In this document: piece after piece, positions 59,384-64,000 of the stretch | Layout: each line of letters begins with the position of its first letter | How positions within the stretch are numbered: position 1 is the first letter of the stretch | NCBI GenBank assembly: GCA_037501455.1 | Contig: CM074856.1 | Location: forward strand, 97,330,001 to 97,394,000 | DNA: 64,000 nucleotides | From: Lantana camara | Lineage: Eukaryota; Streptophyta; Magnoliopsida; Lamiales; Verbenaceae | Direction: 5' to 3' | The notes under the pieces: generated by a model | Seen by the model: the letters and a program-made list of their open reading frames with translations, nothing else | What the model was told of the DNA's origin: nothing | Databases searched by the model: none | Translations under genes and position numbers: made by a program

Positions 59384-59515
59384 TTAGGTTGGATTTTTGT
59401 TTGTCACCCGTTCGCCGTGGCTTGATACGTGGACGGAGTTCCCATTTCGCTTCACGTGTTGGGTTATAGTGCGGGGGATGTGGCGCCCTTCGCTCCGGGG
59501 TGTTACATCTTTAGG

Positions 59516-59549
59516 TGGTATCAAAGCTCTAGGTTGCAAAACCGGAGCT
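59516..59549 (+). other. Primer binding site of element D with overlapping GCAA-loop hairpin
   Basis: TGGTATCAAAGC (59516-59527), one change from the initiator-Met site, 8 bp after the LTR. It overlaps a hairpin: AGCTC (59525-59529), GGTT (59532-59535), loop GCAA (59536-59539), AACC (59540-59543), GAGCT (59545-59549). Confidence 0.85.
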
Positions 59550-61862
59550 CTCGTGTCGTGTCGGGTTTGTCTAGGTCGTTCGGCTTAGGATTTCGTGTTT
59601 GTTGGCATTCACTACATCATTTATGTGACTTACTTGATATTATTTGATATTATTTGTATTAATAGTTTACATGAACATGCACTAGAAACCCCGCATGCAT
59701 CGATACCTTCTTGGAATTGTATTTTATTTCAGGATACTCTTTCGACATCAACAAGTATTACCGGGAAAAGGACAAGGGAGACAGGCATATTCGGGCTATA
59801 AGGGGTTTAGAGACTTTATCTTTTGAAGCGGTTTGAAATGGGGATATCAAGGTCAAGTTCTAGGTGATCAAGAGATGTGAATAAAGATTTGAGGAGTTCG
59901 AGAATAATTCCTGTGAAGAAGTTCTATTCGAGAACTTTGTACAAGCACCCTCCTTTCGTGTTTGGTGATAGGAAAGTTTCAAATTTAAGAATGAAAGTAG
60001 ATGGACGATTTCCAACAAGGGTTTAAAAGATTGGGTATCTTCGAGGACTGTCCTAAGGTTCGGAATTGATTTCAAGCAAGTAAGTATGAAATTCGATCAA
60101 ATTTTCAAATTTCAAGAATATGTGCGTGATCCGAGGATACAAGATAAAAGGAGCTATGAAGGAATAGTCAATTAATGAAGGGAGTCTTGCCAACACTTAT
60201 GAGAAGAAAAGATCAGTTTGGAGTTCGAAGATCAAGCAAGGAATCTAAATTTCAAGAAATTTCGAGAAGCTTCAAGATATCAACAATGTCAAGAAAAGAA
60301 AGATTCCAACACCGAAGTAAAAGGATCAAATTAAGAGAAATTAGGAATTGTTTCAAGTGCCGCGAGTTGGGAAAATATTTCAAGGCGAAATAATTGGGAG
60401 ACAAGGCGAGAAACTAAGAGACAAGAGAAATTTTGAAAACTTAAGACTTCAAAGTTGCCGAGTATAAGAAGATTAAAATACCAAAGATAGATAGATTTTT
60501 ACATCTCCTCACCGGAAACAATTTAATATATACATTGTAGAGACTCGAATTACATGGCATGAAGAAACTCAAGAATCTCATGAGGTCACCAATATCAAAC
60601 AAGGAGAGATTTCAATACCAAAGGTGGTAGGAGGACTCAATTGTGGAGGAATCGAAGGCATGATGAAAGTTAATCGAATAACAAGAAGTTGAGGTCTTCA
60701 AGGAAATACTATGACTTCAAGATCCCGGTTCAAGCACAAGATGATCCTCTCGGAAAACAAGAGGATGGCACCACACTCAACGCTACTCCTATGGTGAACG
60801 GTACATGAAACATTCATGGCATTACATTTCACGCATATTTTAACATTCGGGGGAAACCCATGTGCTTATTGTCTTACTCCTTGTTTTTAGGTGATTCTTC
60901 ATTATGTTTGTTGCGTAAGTATGCCTCTTCTTATTCTTGCTTGTTAAGTGTTTCTTTCCCTTCGTGGCTCTTACTTGTAATGTGTTTCCTTCCCTTTTCA
61001 GTTTTGCTTGATGCGTAATTGCTTTCACCCTTGGTTCTTGCCTATTGTGTGATTCTTTCTCTTCTTGGTTTTTGTTTGAAGTATGCTTCCTTTATTTCCT
61101 AGTTTTACTTGTTACGTATCTCTTTTCCTACTTGGCTCTTGTTCGTTGTGTGCTTTGTTTGTTTCCCTTTTGCGTTAGTACTTTCTTGTGGTGAGAGCTT
61201 GTGGTGTGGAGTGTTCGTGAGTGTTTGGTGAGTTGTGAGGGTCGAACTGCTTTTGGTCGGCTTGTCTGGAGGCGTTTTGTTCTCTTTGACGATAGAGGAT
61301 GCTTTTAGGAGGTCCGTCAGGGACTCAACGATATCTTCGGGTACTAGATAGAAGGCTAACCCGTTGGTATTTCCCGTAGAAGAACCGAGGATTGCCTCAG
61401 AGTAAGAGGCGATTTTGAGTGGGAAGAGGCGGTTGAAGAGAGTTACCTACGGTATTGGCTCTTGCCTAACCGAAGGTACAAAAGGCTACCTTGTTTCCAA
61501 CCGAGGCATAAAGGAAGGCCTTTGTTGTGTGCTGCTCATAGAAGAACGGTAGCCTACGCCTTAAGGAGTGCAAGGTCACGAGTTTATCCCACTCAGGGTT
61601 GAGGTTGTTCGGAGTTTTGGGACCCGGATGTTCTGGCATAAGAAAGACGTTATGGACTTTGTGTAGTAATGTCTATGTGCCATAGGTTGAGAATTCTCCA
61701 ACTACTCCCGAATCTTTATTTGGGAAGTGGGGGCAAACGACTAGGACTTTGTGTCCGGTTCGCCAACTAAGGAGATAGGGTTTCGAGAAGTATAGGATCT
61801 GAGTGGCGCAGCGGAAGTGTGGATTTTGGGTTTGTCGTCAAAGCCATTCAAGATTCTCCTTA
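59550..61862 (+). mobile_element. Non-coding internal region of element D
   Basis: No frame longer than 75 codons and no RT or integrase motif. Purine-rich plus strand to about 60780. The short frame 60175-60393 ends with CFKCRELGKYFKAK (60349-60390), which looks like a decayed gag zinc knuckle in which the His and last Cys are replaced. GGTGAACGGTAC (about 60795), shared with element C, is followed by a minisatellite. 61180-61862 is unique-looking sequence with no recognised function. Confidence 0.6.
60905..61170 (+). repeat. Degenerate tandem array, about 34 bp unit
   Basis: About eight units of the form GTGTnnTTCTTTnCCTTCTTGGCTCTTGCTTGTT (consensus approximated), pyrimidine-rich, 33-36 bp each. 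It stands where element C has its 27-28 bp GAGAG array. Confidence 0.6.
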
Positions 61863-61898
61863 GGACCTGAGGACAGGTCCTTTTGAAGGAGGGGAGTT
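61863..61898 (+). other. Polypurine tract and preceding hairpin of element D
   Basis: GGACCTG-AGGA-CAGGTCC (61863-61880), then AAGGAGGGGAGT (61886-61897), then the LTR start. Same layout and the same AGGA loop as element A, with a different stem. Confidence 0.85.
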
Positions 61899-64000
61899 TG
61901 TAACATCCCGATCGTTCGGATTTCCAGGTACGCCTTAACGTGAGGGTTTTATGTGCTTTAAATTATTTAATTATGTATTTGAATGTTATTTTAATGCTTA
62001 TATGATTATTTGAATTAATATGAAATTAATTGTTTATATTCATGAACTTTGATTTTAAACGTTTAAGTTTCGTATGCTCGTAATTTGCTCGTTATGTGCC
62101 GGAATTCAATTCCGATTTTTGTGAAAATTTGGTATGCGTGATATACGTGAGTTATGAAGGTGTTTGTATGCTCGTTTTATGTTTTCGGGTTCGTTTGTCG
62201 AGGTTTTTAAACCTTAAGTATTTGACGAGGGACCTGAGGGCCTAACTAGTTTTAGCGCGCCTCTTGTTCCGGAGTCCATTACTTGAGCTAGGGAATTCGG
62301 ATTCGAATTCCGGAAGATGCGTTGGACTCGTAACGAAGAGATGAAGCCAAGGAACCTGATTTGGTATTTTTCTAAGCCCGTTTGGACCCTCGTTTTTCGC
62401 CCGGAACGAACAGCTTGTGCTTAAGCCACCTTCTTTGACTAGTCTTGTACTTGTGGGGCCAATTTAACTCAACCTAAGCCTAACCCTTGATAACTTGACT
62501 TGAGTTAAGTCTCTCCCTCTCCCTTATCAGCTGAAAAACGAGCCAAACCCCCTCATTTTGTGCAGCAACAGATCGAGAGAGAAGAGAAGAGAAGAAGAAG
62601 AAAGAAGCCCTCTCCCATGTCTTGTGATTTTGAAGCCAATCTTCTCCATACTTCTTCATACCTTAAAGGTAAGTATATTTATGTATTCTCCTCTCTTCTC
62701 TACTTCATTTGATCCTTGAAATTCATGATATGCATCAGATTTAATAAGGTTATGGAGACTTGCATGAATAGTTAGGGTTAGAGGTCATTTGTTGCTTCCT
62801 TGCCCTAGCTTGAGTTTGTGGCTGATTTGGTGCTTCCTTGTTGATTATATGAACTCCTTTGCTTCCATTCTTGATTCTTACTTCATGCTAGATGTGCTAG
62901 GGTTGTTTTCTCTTGGATAACATGATTGAAACCTTGAGTTTTTGGCCATGAAACTTGAAAACCGAACTGCTGCAAATCTGCTCATTTCCACCAAACTGCT
63001 GTCACGTTTTTTAGATCAAATGGATGAATTCTTGCCTCCAATTTCGTATGCTAATGCTTGGTAATGTAGTATACATGTTGTTCTATGAATGTGCTTCGTT
63101 TTGCCCGGAATTCATGCTTTAATATGGCTGCAAACTTGAGTTCTTGAACCTTAAAAACTGCTCCCCTGTTTTGGGACTGCTGTGAAGTTTTGTGCTTTGT
63201 TGCTTGAGTTAATGACTTCCAATTCGTGTGAATTTACATGGAGATGTTGTATACTAATTGGTTTATATGTTAGCCCTGCTCTTGCAAGTTTTTAGATTCA
63301 TTTTCAGCTCCTAATCGAAGCATGATGGCCTGTTTGTCTGCTATGCGCGAACCGAACTGCTGCTGTTGCATTTTGTGATTACTTGGTGGTTCTAATGTGC
63401 TCCAATTCGTGTCAATTTGCATATACATGGAGTATATTAGTTTCTTATCATGTTAGTATTCATTCCCTAGAGTTTTAGCTTCTTTTTCAGCCCCTAAGTA
63501 CTTGATCATGGCATGATTGAACCAATTGAGCTCATATGTCCGTTTTTGGCGCTCCAGAGTTGCTGCATGATTTCGGTGCTCTTAACGCGTGATCTAGCCT
63601 TTGAGTTCTAAATGAAATATGTTCCTAACATGCTAAATATGTTGTATATCAAGTTTCATAATATTTGGAGTTGATTTGGTATGCTTTTGGACTGATTTTG
63701 TTTAGGGTCAGTTTTGCCGGTAAACTTTGTATGCAATTTTGGCCTGTACCGAGACACCCCCGTGTCTCATTTGCACTGAAATGTGAGACACGGGCGTGTC
63801 ATGCTTCCTGGGCATGTCTGGACTGAGCCACGGGCGTGGCTCAGCTTAGTTAAGTTGAGGGACACCCCCGTGTCCCTCCCCTTGCGCAGCGCTTGGTTTT
63901 CCTTTTTGGTTTTTGGTTTGTTTCACCTCTTTATTGCCTTTATCTTCGTTTGTGATGAACTATGAACTTGTTTTACTAAGTGTTGGGAGTACTGTGGTTC
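61899..64000 (+). repeat. Element D 3' LTR (first 2.1 kb)
   Basis: Starts TGTAACATCCCGATCG and is colinear with 55621-57690. The remainder, including the end and the second TSD copy, is beyond the window. Confidence 0.92.
63751..63878 (+). repeat. Palindrome cluster in D 3' LTR (two complete pairs)
   Basis: Same three units as the 5' LTR (63751-63768, 63787-63800, 63823-63844), plus a fourth with arms GAGGGACAC/GTGTCCCTC around CCCC (63857-63878). Centres are 34, 40 and 34 bp apart. Confidence 0.93.

Larger units (their letters stand above)
55621..59507 (+). repeat. Element D 5' LTR
   Basis: TGTAACATCCCGATCG...GGGGTGTTACA. Compared with the 3' LTR it lacks an 11 bp duplication near 55805, has one extra AAG unit near 56310, and lacks one palindrome after 57567. 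The open frames inside it are chance frames. Confidence 0.92.
55621..64000 (+). mobile_element. Element D, non-coding LTR retrotransposon (right end outside)
   Basis: 5' LTR 55621-59507 (3887 bp), primer site, 2391 bp internal region, polypurine tract, and 3' LTR from 61899 running past the window end. The internal region has no gag-pol, so D fits the large non-autonomous type (often called LARD). The LTRs are nearly identical over 2.1 kb, so the insertion is recent. Left TSD copy GGAAG (55616-55620). Its LTR backbone is homologous to K. Confidence 0.9.

Overview
The window is nuclear DNA of a flowering plant, probably a eudicot with a repeat-rich genome. I find no host gene, tRNA gene or rRNA gene. 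Nearly all of it is LTR retrotransposons inserted into one another. Most are Ty3/gypsy chromoviruses of Tekay/Del type with very long LTRs (about 2.5-3.9 kb). There is also one Athila element and the tail of one Copia element. The assignments rest on coding motifs (RT, RNase H, DDE integrase, chromodomain), primer binding sites, polypurine tracts, TG..CA LTR ends and target-site duplications (TSDs).

Layout from left to right. 1-2267: end of a Copia element (RNase H remnant, polypurine tract, 3' LTR). 2268-6381: LTR and decayed internal part of minus-strand element E. 6382-about 13417: element C, a 3.9 kb plus-strand LTR followed by a non-coding internal region. about 13418-14360: fragment of minus-strand element G. 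14361-17489: truncated LTR K. 17490-17889: a second fragment of E. 17890-26456: minus-strand chromovirus B, whose 3' LTR is split by solo LTR F (20903-23888) and whose RT is cut by the Athila element. 26457-55620: Athila element H. Its 5' LTR holds solo LTR I (27701-43154), which itself holds the complete chromovirus A (31097-42636). Its gag/protease junction holds solo LTR J (45073-47534). Its 3' LTR is cut at 55620 by D. 55621-64000: element D, a non-coding element with its 5' LTR, a 2.4 kb internal region and a 3' LTR that runs off the window.

Nesting order from TSDs: E' before B; B before F and H; H before I, J and D; I before A. Four insertions have perfect 5 bp TSDs on both sides within the window: A (ATATC), I (AAAAT), F (AAAAC) and J (AGTAC). 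Every coding region is broken. A and D nevertheless have nearly identical LTR pairs, which suggests they were copied in trans by enzymes from other elements.

The most unusual signal is inside the LTRs. Every chromovirus-type LTR whose middle part is present (12 tracts here) carries a cluster of short palindromes. Each has two arms of about 4-9 bp around a 4 bp C- or G-rich spacer (GGCC, GCCC, CCCC, GACC and similar). In nearly all tracts they are arranged as pairs whose centres are 32-34 bp apart, with 38-52 bp (once 75 bp) between pairs. The arm sequence differs between families, even between LTRs with homologous backbones (K versus D; C versus I and A), while spacer and geometry are kept. 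The two LTRs of element D differ by one whole palindrome. The same LTRs also share a CAGTC hairpin, a long-spaced inverted repeat GCTAGGCGG...CCGCCTAGC, a hairpin with a GCAA loop overlapping the primer binding site, and a covarying hairpin before the polypurine tract.
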